The notes: a model not told the origin generated them from the sequence alone. A DNA stretch of 64,000 nt from Anisodus tanguticus (GCA_034509755.1 CM067541.1:17906001-17970000), one strand, 5' to 3'. Counted from the first letter of the stretch, positions 1 to 13,069 are shown. Translations and numbers: made by a program.

Positions 1-1122
1 GAGCCAATTCTGCATGTTTTGTCCAAAGTCTTAGCATCATAATTCATATATATCCGTCCTTTAAGAGGACCCAACAAATCCAAGATATAAAAATTCACTG
101 ACATAGAATGTGAATGGGAATCTCTTGGTAAGAATGTTTTATCCTCTAGTTATATAAATCATTCTTGTTTCTTTTTTTCTTTCTGAATTTTTAATTATAT
201 ATCAAATATAGGACCTTTTTTTATTATTGAATAGACTCGATCCACTGCATTTCAAAACTATTGAATATTTCAAGTAAACCACCCTCTCTACATTTCTCTT
301 CAAAAATTCCTTCATGAAATACTTAGCTTGCTCGTATTGTCAATTCTAAGCTCGATATAAGAGGAAAGTTGCAATATAATTAAATATTGACAAATAATTT
401 AGAGATAACAGTTATTATCATCTTCCAGATCAGAAAATGTATATATAAAATTACAAATCAACACTCAAAATCAAATAACGGTGACAAATGTTTTTCAGGA
501 AAGATAAGAAAAGAGAATACACGGTGGCGTGAATTGGTGAATAACCATTGTTTTCTTAGTCATTTCCTTGGTTAAATTAGAACTTCAAGAAACCTTCTTA
601 TGTTTGATTAATGGGTCTATATTATATACACGAATAAAATAATATTTTTGTATTATTAGTAAAGTTTAATTTACTATAACAGATCAATTACGAGTACTAT
701 TTTTAGATTATTTGTTAATGCTTATATAGAGTTTTACTTCTTATTACCTTATAAATAATGTAATTGTGTAAATACTTTTTGCACGGTTGGTATTGAGAAC
801 TTAATAATAATTACTCGTAGTATTTTGAGGTTGTTATGGTGATGTTAACGGTGACAATGGTGGTGGATGGAAAGATATGCTATTGGTAGAAGAACATTAA
901 TTAGTGGAGGGGAGGGATAAAATGGGTTGGGGCACTGAGGTGGCGTGCCACATGACGTTCACCTCGTCAAAATGTTAAATGTCACGTGGGATAAGGTGCC
1001 CATTTTGAACAACACTAAGAAATGAAAGGTATATCTAAATTATTTAAATAATTTTTTTAGACCGATAGTAAAATCAATCATTTTCACATAGTAGAGGAAC
1101 AAATTTGACCCTTTTCTCTTTT

Positions 1123-1190
1123 TTCATTCCATCTTTTCATGACTAATTTCCCTTCTTTCATTCCATCTTTTCATGACTAATTTCCCTTCT
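1123..1190. repeat. Tandem duplication of a 34-bp pyrimidine-rich unit
   Basis: Two adjacent, almost identical copies (about 1123-1156 and 1157-1190) contain CATTCCATCTTTTCATGAC. This is a local tandem duplication with no function visible. Confidence 0.8.
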
Positions 1191-1775
1191 TTTCTTTTCA
1201 CTACTTTTCATGGTTGATCAAAAGCCATTGTCAATGAGCGAACAAAAGTACGTCCTCACATGGATATTGCAGAAGGGAACTGATAGGAGTATTATATATG
1301 TGTGTCCAAAAATAACAATAAGTGAATTTACTATTTCATCACTCTATTTCTTTAGCATTTTTCCTTTTCCCTCTTTTGAAATTACAACAGATATTTGTAA
1401 GGAACCCTAAAGTGCATGGTTGCATCCAGAAAAGTCTATTCATAGTTCATATCCCCTTTTCCATATTCGATCCTCATAAAGAAAGAAAGAGAGAATTCTG
1501 AACCCGCTATTCACACAACTCCAGAAAAAGACAATCTTTGCTCACTTTAATTAGAGACATTATCGTTTCACTATAGACATATAAAAAATTTATCTGCATA
1601 CCATATTTAATTACGTCAAAGTATATTGACTATTATGGTTAATTAAGACATTTTCTTCGGCGTGTTCTCTTTATGAAGAACAATTTTGACAATATTATTA
1701 CACATTAGTTTGTTCAATCGAGTGTTATGTTAATTAAGTGCAAGGAAATGAGGATTCCAACTTTTTGATTTCTTG

Positions 1776-1931
1776 AGAGAGAATTCATGTACTGGATGAA
1801 TGAAGTGTCTTACCAACTAAAGATAGGTTATGTCCGCTTTGGCAGCTTTTTGATTCAAAAGGGATATTTGAAAAAGAGAGAATTCATGTACTGGATGAAT
1901 GAAGTGTCTTACCAACTAAAGATAGGTTATG
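1776..1931. repeat. Direct duplication of about 56 bp, 43 bp apart
   Basis: The segments at about 1776-1832 and 1875-1931 are nearly identical and share GAATTCATGTACTGGATGAA. The copies are separated by unique sequence. This looks like a recent segmental duplication or repair product and no terminal repeats are seen. Confidence 0.8.
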
Positions 1932-2327
1932 AGTAACAAGACTTAACAGCTGTTAACGTAAATATTTGAGTAAAGGCTTTAATTCCAAAATTATTACTGT
2001 GTCTACGTAGAACAAATTCCAATGTCAGACATTAATTATTAAAGTACAGTGGGTATGTAAAAGCTTGAAACTTGCAAGCATAGACAAAATTTTAAAGAAT
2101 CTCGTTCCTTCTCTCTCGATGGCTTCATTCATCCATTTTTCTCATACACTCTCAAGTTTCGATTCTCGAATATTATTACCGATCTATATTATTTGTCTTT
2201 TGAAAGTTCTATATATCCTTTTAAAAAATATTTAATAACCTTAATTATAATAATATTTGTGTGAACTCTAAAATACCCTTCATCTATTTTTAAATGTCTT
2301 ACTTAATTAACATAATTGTAAGAGTAT

Positions 2328-2572
2328 TATTCCCTCCACCCAGAAGTACTTGTCGTGTTTCTTTTTTAAAGAGTCAATTTGACTAATTATCAAATCTAAA
2401 TTGGATCAGATTAATTTAGTATTTTAAAATTTAGATATTCAAAAATTATAAGTTGTAATTCTTCTCGTATTAATATAATAAAAAAAATACATCTTAAAAT
2501 ATTGGTCAAAACTCATATAGTTTGACTCTTAAAAAATAAATGTGACAAATATTTTGAGACGAGAGAGCACTA
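2328..2572. mobile_element. Stowaway-type MITE
   Basis: Both ends are inverted copies of the plant Stowaway consensus. The left end reads CCCTCCACCCAGAAGTACTT and the right end, read on the other strand, begins GCTCTCTCGTCTCAAAATAT. Inside each end the match continues into TTTTTTAA-GAGTCAA. The length (about 245 bp), lack of coding and flanking TA fit a non-autonomous Tc1/mariner element. The ends are diverged, so the boundaries are good to a few bases. Confidence 0.6.
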
Positions 2573-4521
2573 ACTAATATTTGGAACGGAAAGAAATAAT
2601 TGTTTCGACCGCTATATTATCGGACACGAAAAGAACAAATGATTAATTAGTTAGTAATGGGTAAGCTGGTGCCTAACGGAAACTACTAATCTTGTGAAAA
2701 ACTTCATAAATTCACCTCCCTTGGATCTTGTTATCATGAAACTGTCATTTTGTCTTAATGATGTTCACTCTCTTTTAGTCCAAGTAAAATGGCTTTTGCA
2801 ACTTTTAACTGTACTACTTTTGCTAATGCTAGACGAGATTGGTAAAGAAATCTTTTTTGATCTTATCAATTTTCTAATTTAACCTTCACTTGTCATGCAG
2901 GTTCTCAATTATTAGTAAGTTGTAGAGTCGACACAGAAAGAAAGGAAATTGATTTGGTTAAAGGAATACACCTTTTGCTATAAACAGTATGATTGAGACT
3001 TTTAAAGATTTTGCATAACCACTCTGAAGCCCAATGGGTACTAGAATAGCCAAGTGGTCCGTTACAGTTTTATCACTGATTTTATTTACGGATTTTCCGT
3101 CACAAAATCTAATAATTTTAATAAAAAACTTTCTTTGTTAAAAATTTGTGACGTACTCACGAGTCTGTCATAATTTTTTGACGGAAACTTTATTTATTAA
3201 AAAAATATTATCTAGTGAAAAGTTTTGTGATGAATAATATCTGTCACAAATATGTGGCAAAATTGTTACGGATACCAACATTTTCGTCACGTAATTAAAT
3301 TATAATTTTGTCATAAATTCCTTACACATTGACAAATACCGTCATAAAATCATCACAAATCCGTTGATTTTGTGACAGACTTGTCCATAAAAAATATTTC
3401 TATCACAATTTGTGTAATCTTGAGTGCAAAAGCAGAAAACACGCATGTACATATCAAATAAATTCAACAACCAAGCGATCGAGTACTACCCATAACTGAA
3501 AGTAGTTTGATGTATGGTCATTGAACTTTATCTACTATAAATTTTTTATAGTCATATTAAAATAGCTGAAATATGTGTGAAATTCTCAAAAAAGTTTGAG
3601 TGAGCATACGGGAAATCAACCTCTTATAGGCTTAAGGACATGCTTCACTTTGTTCACTCCTGTGACTTCCTCAAACTTTCAGGTCTTTCTAAAGTTCTAA
3701 TGCTGTGTATTGCAACATATAGCACAAAAAAAGGACAGGTTAGAAAGTCTTCCAGAGAAGATCAAAGATTAGGGCTTTCAGTATAATAGATTTCCTTATT
3801 CTATTAATGTAAAGTTAATGTGTGATAGCAAGTTAGTAGTACTAATTTTACCAAGTTACCAACTAATGCTTATGAACGAAATTCACCTATAATTTCCTTA
3901 CGAGTGACATGATTATGCAAAATAATTCTTTGCTTATTAGGTACTCTTTCATTCCCATCAACCATGTCTTGAGTTGGTACATTAACAGATTTTTTTTATG
4001 TCCTCGTGAACACCCAGCAAACATGTCTGAGGAATCATTTAAGGAAATCATATGATTCTTGAAGACAATAAAACTAATAAAATAATATATGAACCTCAAT
4101 GAATTCAAGAACGAAGTAAGACCGAGTAAAATCATACATGTTATATTTGTCTATACTCATAATATATCGGTGAAGGAGTATTTACAACAAGGAACAAAAG
4201 AAAGACTATGTAGCCATAAGTCCCTAATCTATTTACATTTAAGTTTTAACACACACTTGAGGATTCTACGGAATATGCATCCCTGATTCTTGATCCTCCC
4301 TTCAAGCTACAATGCCTAATTTTATTTCTCAGTGGCGGATCTAACTATAGGTTCACAGGTTAGGCAGATCTCAGTGATTCGAGATCGAACTAAATATACA
4401 CATGCAAAAAAACAAGTGTATATATAGAGTTAGAAATACATTTCATAACCTACAATGTCTAAATTCTGGATCCGTCATTATTGTTTCTTAAGCTTGTTGA
4501 TGTTTCTCCTTCCTTTCGTTG
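2573..4521. other. Intergenic DNA downstream of the Nudix gene
   Basis: No gene is supported. The stretch holds the inverted-repeat element at 3055-3420 and a short dispersed repeat around 4325-4485 containing GTGGCGGATC, related to one at 5040-5140. Confidence 0.5.
3055..3420. mobile_element. Small inverted-repeat element (MITE-like)
   Basis: The left part contains CCGTCACAAAATC and the right part contains GATTTTGTGACAG. On each side the similarity extends about 30-40 bp in inverted orientation. Further GTCACAAA/TTTGTGAC words occur inside, so the segment could fold back on itself. There is no ORF and no clear target duplication, so the superfamily is not assigned. Confidence 0.45.
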
Positions 4522-7500
4522 CTAGCTGTGAGCGACAATGCTTATATTTTTACTCTCATTGAACATTGGTGTAGCTACATGGGTTATTCCCAGTTCTTCA
4601 CTGAACAATGTCTCATTGAACATGGAATCAGCTACAGAATGAAGTATCTGTTCATTATTGAAGATTGGCGCAATGCTTGGTTCTTCATCACAGGTCAAAG
4701 GATTAGCTTCAGTTTCCATTCTTGGTTCTTCAATATTGTACATTTGGTTAGCTACAGTACGAATAATATTATTTGGCATTGCTTCATTTGATAATTCCAT
4801 GAAAGGGCATGTCTGAGGTTCTTCTTTGTTTCTCTTAGCAAGCTTAGAAGCAAAGACATCTAAAGCTTCCTTCATCCATGGATGCCAACATACTTCTCTC
4901 GCTTCATTAAATTTCATCTGCAAATTTAATCAAACGTTCTGTTAGCTTCCACTAGCATAGATATGGACTAGCTCTGTCCACCACGACTTCAAAAATATAA
5001 ATAAATTACCTCTTACTGATATTAACAAGACATTCTTATACAGAGGCAGATCCAACATTGAGGCAGTGAACCTCAAGGTCAAATTATATGTTAAGAGTAT
5101 GCTTTTAGTGATTTAAAATTTTGAATCCGCCTCTGAATTATCTGATCTAATTAGAAACTGGGATCAAAGGAAAATAGCATTATCCAAAACAAACCCATAA
5201 ACGTCGACGAGCAGTTTTCTCAGGCCAATCATCTAATTCCTTGGTGACAAGCAAAGGCAACATGTGTCCCTCATGAAATGTGCCTTGACTTTTGCTCTTG
5301 AAACTCCAGGTGCCTAAATAGTCCTGCATCCAACCAGATATAAATAATGAGCAAACGGATTATATGTTAATTATTTGTGTTGGAAATTTGCCTTTGGCGG
5401 GAGTTGCGACCGACCAACTTTAACGGCTTAAACACTAGTGTAACGTATGTTGGAGAATCCGGTTCTTCACACATGCATGATCTACTAAGTACGTAGATAA
5501 CCGTAGGGCCAAGAATCGTCAAATTTCATTGAGAAATGAAAGAGATGTTGGTTCACGAAGTAAGGTGTTTGAAGTATGGAAAGTGTGGTATTGTGTGTAA
5601 TTCTCCCACATCGGTAGAGGAAGAAAGAATTGTTGTGTATATAAGACTCGAAATTGGTTTGGGGTTTGGGACCCCAAGGGGTATCCCATGTGTTTAAAGG
5701 AGGGAGGACCTAGATGTGCTTCGGTTCGAGGAAAGACCACACGCGCGCCGCCCGCCCGTCCGGTTCCGGGTTCACGGGTTCACGGGCTGTGGGTCTTCTG
5801 ATATTATCTTTTTGGGCCAGAAAACTTTGCCGAAGTACGGTTTGATCCCGAAGTTTCGGATGTGCGATTTGGACCGGAATTCTTTCGGATGTACGGTTTG
5901 GTCCCCGAAGTTTTTCGAGAAAGTTGGAATTTCGACGATCAAAGCGAGAAACGTCCAAGCTCTCAATTCGGCCATTTATTTTGGTTGAATTACTCCTCCT
6001 ATAATGGCCAAAACAGTTGGTCTTTCACCATTTATGTTGGTGACTTTACTACCTCCATAATGGCCATTATTTGGCTATTATGGAGGCAGTTTTCAGCAGT
6101 TTTTCAGCCCCTCCTTCACCTATATAAACACCCCCTTACACCATTGTTGAGCACACTTGATATGCACGAAAATACACAACCGAAAAAATCTTCTTCCTAC
6201 AACTTCCAAGCATCATTTCGTTACTCAATATTCTTCACGGTAGCTCTTGAGTTTCCTTTGCTCAAGGGTTCCATTCTTGTTTATCTTGGGAGACAAATTG
6301 TCCGGGACGTATAAAGGATACATACGGGGCAATATTGTCTTAAGGACGAGTGCTACACTCGACTCAAAGATAAACCGTTTCCATTTTTCGATCTTCAACA
6401 AAATCGTAATTTCGAGTTTTGTTGTTATATTGTAATTTTGATTTCTAGTTGAATTATTGAAATCTTTATTTATCCTTTCGAATACTTGTAATAGTTATAT
6501 ACTTCCCGTACTGCTTTATAAAGTACCATAGAGCAAAATCTCCCAACAATTTGTACTTAATATTAACTCAATCGACATGACTTAGGCCTTGTATTGTTGG
6601 ATTTGAATCACTACTACATCTATTGATGTGAATTTAATATTAGTGTAGACCTATGAATTAATGATGGGAGGGGTCACTAAATCAATACTTGCAAGCCTAT
6701 AAATATATCGATATAGGTCCTTGGTAATTGCATATTGGGACTGTCATACATTGAAGAACAAGACGGCTTAACAAGTGTGCACCTTATCTTGCTTTTATGT
6801 TTTTTTAATCCATGCAATGAAGCTGGATTGTATAAATTAACATACATGATATGTGAGAATATCAAATGTAACTATGTTACATCTTAACCTTTTTGAGGTC
6901 GATTACATGATCAGTTATATTCCGATTCATTTCATCCAATATTTTAGTATGTGTCTTTTAATGAAAAAGAATAGAAGCATTTCAAATATCACACTTACTG
7001 TTAAACACAGAGAATTATAACTTGAATACGAATGATACTAACCTGGACGTCAACGTCACCGAGAACCCCAGCTTCCTCAAAGGTCTCTCGTAAAGCTGCA
7101 TCTTTTAATGACTCATCAATCTCCCAACCACCCTGTAATTTCATTACAAAACCAATAATATCAATTGAGAGATGATTAAACAATAAATTCAATCAGTTAA
7201 TCCAACAGAAATATTTTTCTACCTTAGGGAACATCAATCTTGGACTCTTCTGTGAGCTGATCAATAGAAACTCCAAATCATCAATATTGTAACCTGACTG
7301 GTAACTTTCCCTGTATCTGTACGGAATGCATCTGCAGCACCATAAGTAAATTGAGAAAAAAAATCTAGTTATTAAAGGATACAACATAATAGCAGGCCGG
7401 ATTCACGGTTCACGCTAATATACATAAATTGTACATTAATTATACATGGAATATTGGATGGACGGTTGTTTAGATTAATTCTACACATCGGCTGTATTTA

Positions 7501-7737
7501 TGTCTAATAATCATCCAGAAGAAAGCTTTTCCATTTCCTTTTGGGTCTTAAATACAACTCAAAAAAATAATAATAAGGGGAAAAATTTAAGTTTCTATTT
7601 ACCCTCAAAGAATTGAATTTCAAAAGTAACAAGAAATAAAAGATAACGCACCCAACAACTTGACGACAACCTTCATTGTATCTTTGCAAGTCTCTTCCCA
7701 TACGGGAGGACATAGAAAATGTCCTGAACATTTTCAA
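4522..7737 (-). CDS. Nudix hydrolase (plant NUDT12/13 type), 5 exons
   Basis: Exons on the minus strand are 7737-7652, 7331-7223, 7132-7043, 5323-5195 and 4917-4522. All introns are GT-AG and the exons join in frame to 269 residues. The Nudix box lies at residues 66-88, beginning GGWE and ending RETFEEAGV, which matches Gx5Ex7REUxEExGU exactly; the Glu residues bind the metal. This subfamily hydrolyses nucleotide or inositol pyrophosphates; the substrate cannot be read from sequence. The segment after the box (GTWSF, WPEKTARRRLW, CWHPWMKEAL) is typical of the plant group. The C-terminal ~100 residues are acidic and low in complexity, longer than I expect for the Arabidopsis members. A second in-frame ATG at 7713 gives MSSRMGRDLQRY, which resembles the family start, so translation may begin there. 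Intron 3 is 1.7 kb because it holds a solo LTR. Confidence 0.9.
5378..6548 (+). mobile_element. Solo LTR in intron 3 of the Nudix gene
   Basis: The 1,171-bp segment starts TGTTGG and ends CCAACA. It is flanked by a perfect 5-bp target duplication, ATTTG (5373-5377 and 6549-6553). There is no internal coding region, so it is a solo LTR left by LTR-LTR recombination. It carries a TATA box (TATATAAA, 6121-6128) with a 14-bp inverted repeat just upstream (6052-6086) and a GC-rich stretch at 5748-5790. A decayed relative lies at about 46741-47815 in the opposite orientation. The element lies antisense to the host gene. Confidence 0.85.
6052..6086 (+). promoter_or_regulatory. Inverted repeat upstream of the LTR TATA box
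   Basis: The arms CCTCCATAATGGCC (6052-6065) and GGCTATTATGGAGG (6073-6086) pair with one mismatch around a 7-base loop, 35 bp before TATATAAA at 6121. This is the U3 promoter region of the solo LTR. It could be a dyad binding site; binding is inferred, not shown. Confidence 0.6.
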
Positions 7738-8887
7738 ATTCGAAGAAATAAATAAAATCTAACTACAATTTTCTTCTTTTTCTTTATAAACAAAAAAGGG
7801 TTATGGAAGAGAAGTCAACTATATGTAGGATTATTATAATTTGGCGGTTATGGATAGAGATAATACGAAGCAATGATTTGTGAATGGTCAACTGCCTAAA
7901 AATGGAAAATAGTTAGCTATTTTCTTGGGTTACATCTCCTCCTTTAATATATAATAAGAAGTTAGAAGATAAATACAGGGCATTGCGTCCGCTCATTTAA
8001 TAATTAACATGAGGAAAAGATAAACTTAATAAATAAAAGATAAATGGTTAATGCGTGGTCGCTCATTATTTTTGGTTTTGTAATTTCTGAATGGTATTTA
8101 TAATTACTTTGACTGGGATAATTATTGATTTGGAAAAACCAAAATGGCCACTTCAAAGGATGGCTACTTCCAAACCCACCATGTAATCGATCGAACACTA
8201 CTTGAAAACGGCTCTTCCGCTCCAAAATGGACTGTTCCAAATGTTCCTGGAAATTCTTGCTCCCATTGGACCGTCGCTAGGTATTTGACCAAATAGGATC
8301 GTCCAGTTCCTCTAGAACCTATCACTTACTATTGGACAAATTTCTCCTTTAGTTTTCTTCTTGTTCTTTGCCATAACACCCATTCTGGAACGAGTTGGAA
8401 GAGGAATTCTAGAATTCTGCGGAAAGTCGTATGTACGGCTTGGAGGGAGATCTTTCATATCTTTCGAGATACACCCTACAATATGGGGTAAAAAGGCAAA
8501 AAAATAAGTGTTAGATAAGATAAAATAGATATAATTGTAAAACTAGTCGTTTATCTTATGCTAATCTATATATATTATAATAGATAAAATAGTTTTCTAC
8601 TGACGCCCGCTTTTATTGTTCGAGTAATCGGCTTCTGCCCTTGTGGTACGATTCCCTCTTCTTTTATCTTTTTTTTAGCTTGAAATTTTAGATTTAAAAT
8701 TATGTTTCTAGATGTGATCTAATTTTGTTATCTATGACAAATAAAAAGACACAGAAAAGTAAATACCTACAGGTTCATTCCAAAGCGCACAACTCATGAT
8801 TTCTTTCATTTAATTCTCTTTCCTTACATCATAGTGTTTTGAATTTGACTGATTTTAGTTCCTTTGGTGGTATAGATGCTCGTATTC
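7738..8887. other. Upstream region of the Nudix gene
   Basis: This is the probable 5' UTR and promoter of the minus-strand Nudix gene, followed by AT-rich intergenic DNA. No TATA box could be picked with confidence and no other gene is supported. Confidence 0.4.
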
Positions 8888-9070
8888 GGTTGAATATACA
8901 TAATATACACACAATATATATGTGTATATTATGTATATTGGCTCTCGGTTTCTACATGTATTACCGTGTATTATGTATATAATTTAGGTAATGTCTTAAT
9001 CTCCTAGTTTAGTTAATGTTGTGATATAATTAGTATTGTACACTTATTATAATATTTGTATTTTCATCAG
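8888..9070 (+). mobile_element. Truncated LTR of copia family B, with palindrome
   Basis: The segment matches in order the first two thirds of the LTR at 43498-43769 read on its minus strand: a palindrome near the start, then CTCGGTTT, then CCTAGTTTAG and ATATAATTAGTA. The palindrome has perfect 19-bp arms (8893-8911 and 8921-8939). The 3' part of the LTR and all coding DNA are missing. Confidence 0.6.
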
Positions 9071-9433
9071 CCAAATCCAATTCCTTCATTCATTTTAAGA
9101 AAATAATTCATATAATAGAATACCCATGTTAAGTTCTTTGGTGCTTTACTTTCACAACTCCATTCCTATTTTGGAATATTCGTCTCTTCACACATTCTTT
9201 CTGCTAATTATTTGGTGGCCATGTCTGTTTTACTCGAAAGGAGAAGAGGGTCGGCTTCTGGTGAACGTGACTCTGGTCCAAAACTCCTTCTGCTTTAGGA
9301 GCCATGTATGTACTGGCTAAGTTGCTCGGACTTGGTGGGGTATCCGATACGGGTATAGATCCGAGTGTCGAATTCACCAAAATTTTAATTTTAAGATTCG
9401 GGGTGCGGATCCAGATATGAATGTGATTGGGGG

Positions 9434-9639
9434 TATTAGCGAATGTTCTCCAAATATTCACCGTATATTTTGTAATTATGATAGATGTATATTTAAGGTA
9501 ACTTATGATTCTAATTGTATTAGGAATCAACCATTTAAGGTAAGTTAGGATTCATACCATATTAGGAATCAACCTTTGTACAACTATATATATTGTGAAT
9601 AATGAAAGGAATCCCTAAGGGAAATTATTCTATCTTACA
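9434..9639 (+). repeat. 5' LTR of copia-1
   Basis: It starts TATTAGC and ends CTTACA. The 3' LTR also starts TATTAGC, so the unusual TA (rather than TG) start is shared by both. About 11 extra bases near the start (GAATGTTCTCC) are absent from the 3' copy. Otherwise the two differ by few substitutions. Confidence 0.85.
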
Positions 9640-9653
9640 TGGTATCAAGAGCC
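9640..9653 (+). other. Primer binding site of copia-1
   Basis: TGGTATCAAGAGCC begins at the base after the LTR. It resembles TGGTATCAGAGC, which pairs with the 3' end of initiator tRNA-Met, the usual copia primer. Confidence 0.75.
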
Positions 9654-9759
9654 TAAAACCTAAACCCTACTCTTCTCCCTTCTCTTTCTCTTTCTCTTTC
9701 TCGGCCAAAAACAGAAAAATTATTTCTCTGCCAAACATAAATTCAACAAGGCAGCCACC

Positions 9760-10850
9760 ATGTCTTCCCCCACAAATTCCGGTTCCTCCACTGGCACTTT
9801 TGACAACCCCTCTCAATGTTCATCGTCTTCTTTTCACCCAGCGTTCGCCGTTACAAACATCAAGAACCCTATCCCTATAATTCTTGATCAAGAAGACTGT
9901 CAATATTTCATGTGGACATAACTATTTTATATTCATGCATGTGCGTACAACGTGCTCGACCATATTGATGACTCCGTTCCTCGTCCCACCGATATTGCCG
10001 AATCAACATGGCGTCGCCTTGACGCCATCGTCAAACATTGGATATACGACACCATCTCAAAAGACTTGTTGTGTACTATCATGAAAACAGGTGCCACAGC
10101 ATGTGACCTTTGGGTACGGTTGGAAGAAATCTTTCAGGACAACAAAAATACTCGGGTCGTGTATTTGGAGGAGCAATTCAACAATACGCGCCTCGAGAAT
10201 TTCAACAACATGTCCGAATATTGCAAATAACTAAAACTCATAGCCGATCAACTTTCCAACGTCGGGACATCTGTTTCTGAAACCAAGATGGTACTCCAAT
10301 TAGTTGCGGGTTTACCGAAAGGTGAATACGATACTCTTGCAACAATGATTCAACAGGTCGACCCACTACCAAATTTCACCAAGGCACGGTCACAATTATT
10401 GTTGGAAGAAACAAGACGTGCCAAACAAGAGGAACATAATAAAAAAACGTTAGCCGTTGACGGGATGGCACCACCGGGAACCAACACCACCCAGCCAGCA
10501 GCAGCAGTCCAGCGGCGGAGGTCGTGGCGGCAGAGGTCACAACAACAAAGGCAAGGGCCGCGGCAAGGGCCAACGCAACCCAGTGGGCTGGACAGCAGCC
10601 AGGCCCAACTCTATAAGTTTTCCAGTGGGCTAGACAACAAAGAACCAAGCATGTCCCAACCTAGCGAACCGGGCCTCGCCCGCCGCCAGCCCATACCCAA
10701 TGCGCAGGGCCTAGTTCCGGCGGCCTTGGTCGACCGCTCCTGTTGGGCCCTTCTCCGGCCACCAGCAGCCCCCACCAAAGAACAACAGAGAGCCCTTTGG
10801 TCGCGGTCCAGCAGCAGCAGCCTGGCCCCATTGATTTGGGCCAGGCCTAC
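9760..10850 (+). pseudogene. copia-1 gag (UBN2/retrotran_gag type), broken
   Basis: The ATG at 9760 is in a strong plant context (GCAGCCACCATGTC). The frame gives a copia Gag N-terminus ending in LDQEDCQYFMW, then meets a stop. The following pieces (VLDHIDDSVPRP, LWVRLEEIFQDNKNTRVVYL, LVAGLPKGEYDTL, LLLEETRRAKQEE) are standard copia Gag. A second stop lies near 10229. The 3' part is GC-rich and encodes a Gln/Pro/Ser-rich tail; no intact CCHC knuckle was seen there. Confidence 0.8.
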
Positions 10851-13069
10851 AACACCATGAACCTTCAACAGCCCAACGAAAATTGGTACATGGACACCGG
10901 AGCCACATCTCACCTCACCCGGTCGTCAGGTAACTTATCTCAACTACGTCGAATAAAGTGTCTTCAATTTATTACTGTCAGCAATGGTCATCGCATTCCA
11001 ATTGAAGGTTACGGTAACACACACACCCAACTTCCACACCCACCTTTCTCCCTAAACCACGTCCTATATACCCCTAACATCATTAAAAACTTAATCTCCA
11101 TTAGAAAATTCACTAGAAATAATTATGTGTTTGTCGAATTTGACAATTTTGGTTTTTTCTGTGAAGGAACTCAATACGGGGAAAATTCTTACACGTTGCA
11201 ATAGTGAGGGAGACCTCTACCCATTTACTCACTCTTCCGCTGTCAGACCGCGATCACCTCTATCCCTTGCGGCGATCTCTCCCTCAACTTGGCACAACAG
11301 ACTCGGACACCCCGGAGACCCAGTTTTTACTTTTCTTAGGACTTCTAAGCGTATTCAATGTAATAATGGGAAAATTGCCCAACACTGTCTTTCTTGCCCA
11401 CTAGGCAAGCATACTCGTCTTCCATTTACGTCATCAAACAATGTTACTTTTTCTCCTTTTGATATTGTTCATGCCGATTTGTGGACATCTCCGATTGTTA
11501 GCTCTTTGGGTCACAAATTCTATCTAGTATTCTTGGATGATTTTTCACATTTTATCTGGATTTACCCACTAAAATTCAAATCTGAAGTTTTTGCAAAATT
11601 CCATTTGAAAAATCTATCAAATCATTCCAATGTGATAATGGACGTATATTTAATAACTCGGCATTTCACAATTTCTGTTCTAAACAAGGCATGGTTTTCC
11701 ATTTTTCATGTCCCTATACTTCCTCCCAAAATAGAAAGGCTGAACGAATTATCCGTACCATTAATAACATGGTTCGCACCCTTCTGTTTCATGCCTGTCT
11801 ACCACTCCCTTTTTGGGTCTATGCTGTCAAAATGGTAGAATCCCTTCTTAATATTTTATCAACTAGCACACTCCAAAACAAGACCCCTACCAAAATCATA
11901 TACCGTAGGCTACCATCATATGATCACCTACGTATTTTTGGATGCTTATGCTACCCCAACATAGCCTCCACTGCACCTCACAAACTTGCCCCTCGCACTC
12001 TGCCATGTGTCTTCCTTGGTCTATCTCCTAATCATCGGGGCTACTTGTGCTATGACATTGCTGCTCACAAAATCATCATCTCCCGTCATGTCACCTTTGA
12101 CGAGACAACCTTTCCTTTTTCAAATCTCCAGAAATTTTAGACTACCGATTACTTCTTTCTCGATGAACCAAGTCTGTCCCCGGTCATCCAAAATCTATAC
12201 CAACAGCAGCCCACTGTTCCGATAGTCTAATCCCCGCCACTGTCCGGCACCACCCCAACAACTCTCTACTCTCGGTCAAATTCCCAAACATCACCCCTAC
12301 TGCCTTCAGTCGAGTCCCCTGCACTACGGCAAGAACATGCGCGCCCTCGGTCCAAAGAACCGCCCCGATCCTGCGTCGCCCTGCGCCTCCAGATCCCGGC
12401 GGCCGCTCTCCGCCTCCCGATCCGAGAACCAGTGGGCATGCAGCCTCCCAGTCCCGACCTCCCACTATTGCCCTCTCACCGCATGGAGACTCGTGCACAA
12501 CACGAGATCTTCAAACCCAAGGTTCACTTCAATCTCTCCACACAAACCTTATCACCCATTCCAAAGAATCCAAAACTAGCTAAACTGGACCCTAATTGGA
12601 ATGCGGCCATGTGCGGGGGAGTTTAACGCTTTAACCAAGCAGAACAGTTGGGATTTGGTACCTAGACCAACTGGTGTGAATGTTATCCGGTGTATGTGGC
12701 TATTTCGTCACAAGTTCGAGACCAGTGGTGACTTAGAGAGGTATAAGGCAAGACTAGTTGCAAATGGCACTAATCAACAGGAGGGTATTTGATTGTGGTG
12801 AGACATTCATCCGGTTGTTAAACCGGCCACTATTCGGATTGTTCTCAGTATTGCTATGGGCATGCATTGGCCGATTCATCAGCTAGCTGTCAAGAATGCA
12901 TTTCTTCATGGAGATTTGAAAGAAATTGTATACATGCATCAGCCCCCTGGCTTTGTTCATCCGGCAGTTCCGCAGTTGTATGTCGTCTCAGGAAATCATT
13001 GTATGGATTGAAACAGGCACCCCGCGCTTGGTATGATCGTTTTGACATGTATCTTCTGCAGATTGGTTT
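10851..13069 (+). pseudogene. copia-1 pol, 5' part: protease, integrase, start of RT
   Basis: In order: protease with [12 protein letters not shown] (about 10886); the GAG-pre-integrase segment WHNRLGHPGDP...CLSCPLGKH (11290-11405); integrase core beginning DIVHADLWTSP (11461) and SSQNRKAERIIRTINN (about 11725); the integrase end NHRGYLCYD (12030); and RT from NSWDLVPRPTGVNVIRCMW (about 12645) through [19 protein letters not shown] to [17 protein letters not shown]. At least three frame changes and several stops (near 12625, 12790 and 12870) break it. The frame stops at 13069 where the nested element enters. The other half is at 24766-25795. Confidence 0.85.

Larger units (their letters stand above)
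1..2327. other. Intergenic AT-rich DNA
   Basis: No convincing gene. All open frames are short, lack recognisable motifs and have no splice-compatible partners. Only two short direct duplications, listed separately, stand out. Confidence 0.6.

Noticed and set aside
4519..4791. Plus-strand ORF over the last Nudix exon
   Set aside because: It is the antisense shadow of the acidic C-terminal exon of the Nudix gene.
5710..6314. Several overlapping ORFs in the solo LTR
   Set aside because: All lie inside a solo LTR with defined ends and target duplication, on both strands, without protein motifs.
12184..12579. GC-rich ORFs within copia-1 pol
   Set aside because: They overlap the proline-rich linker between integrase and RT of copia-1 in other frames and show no family features.
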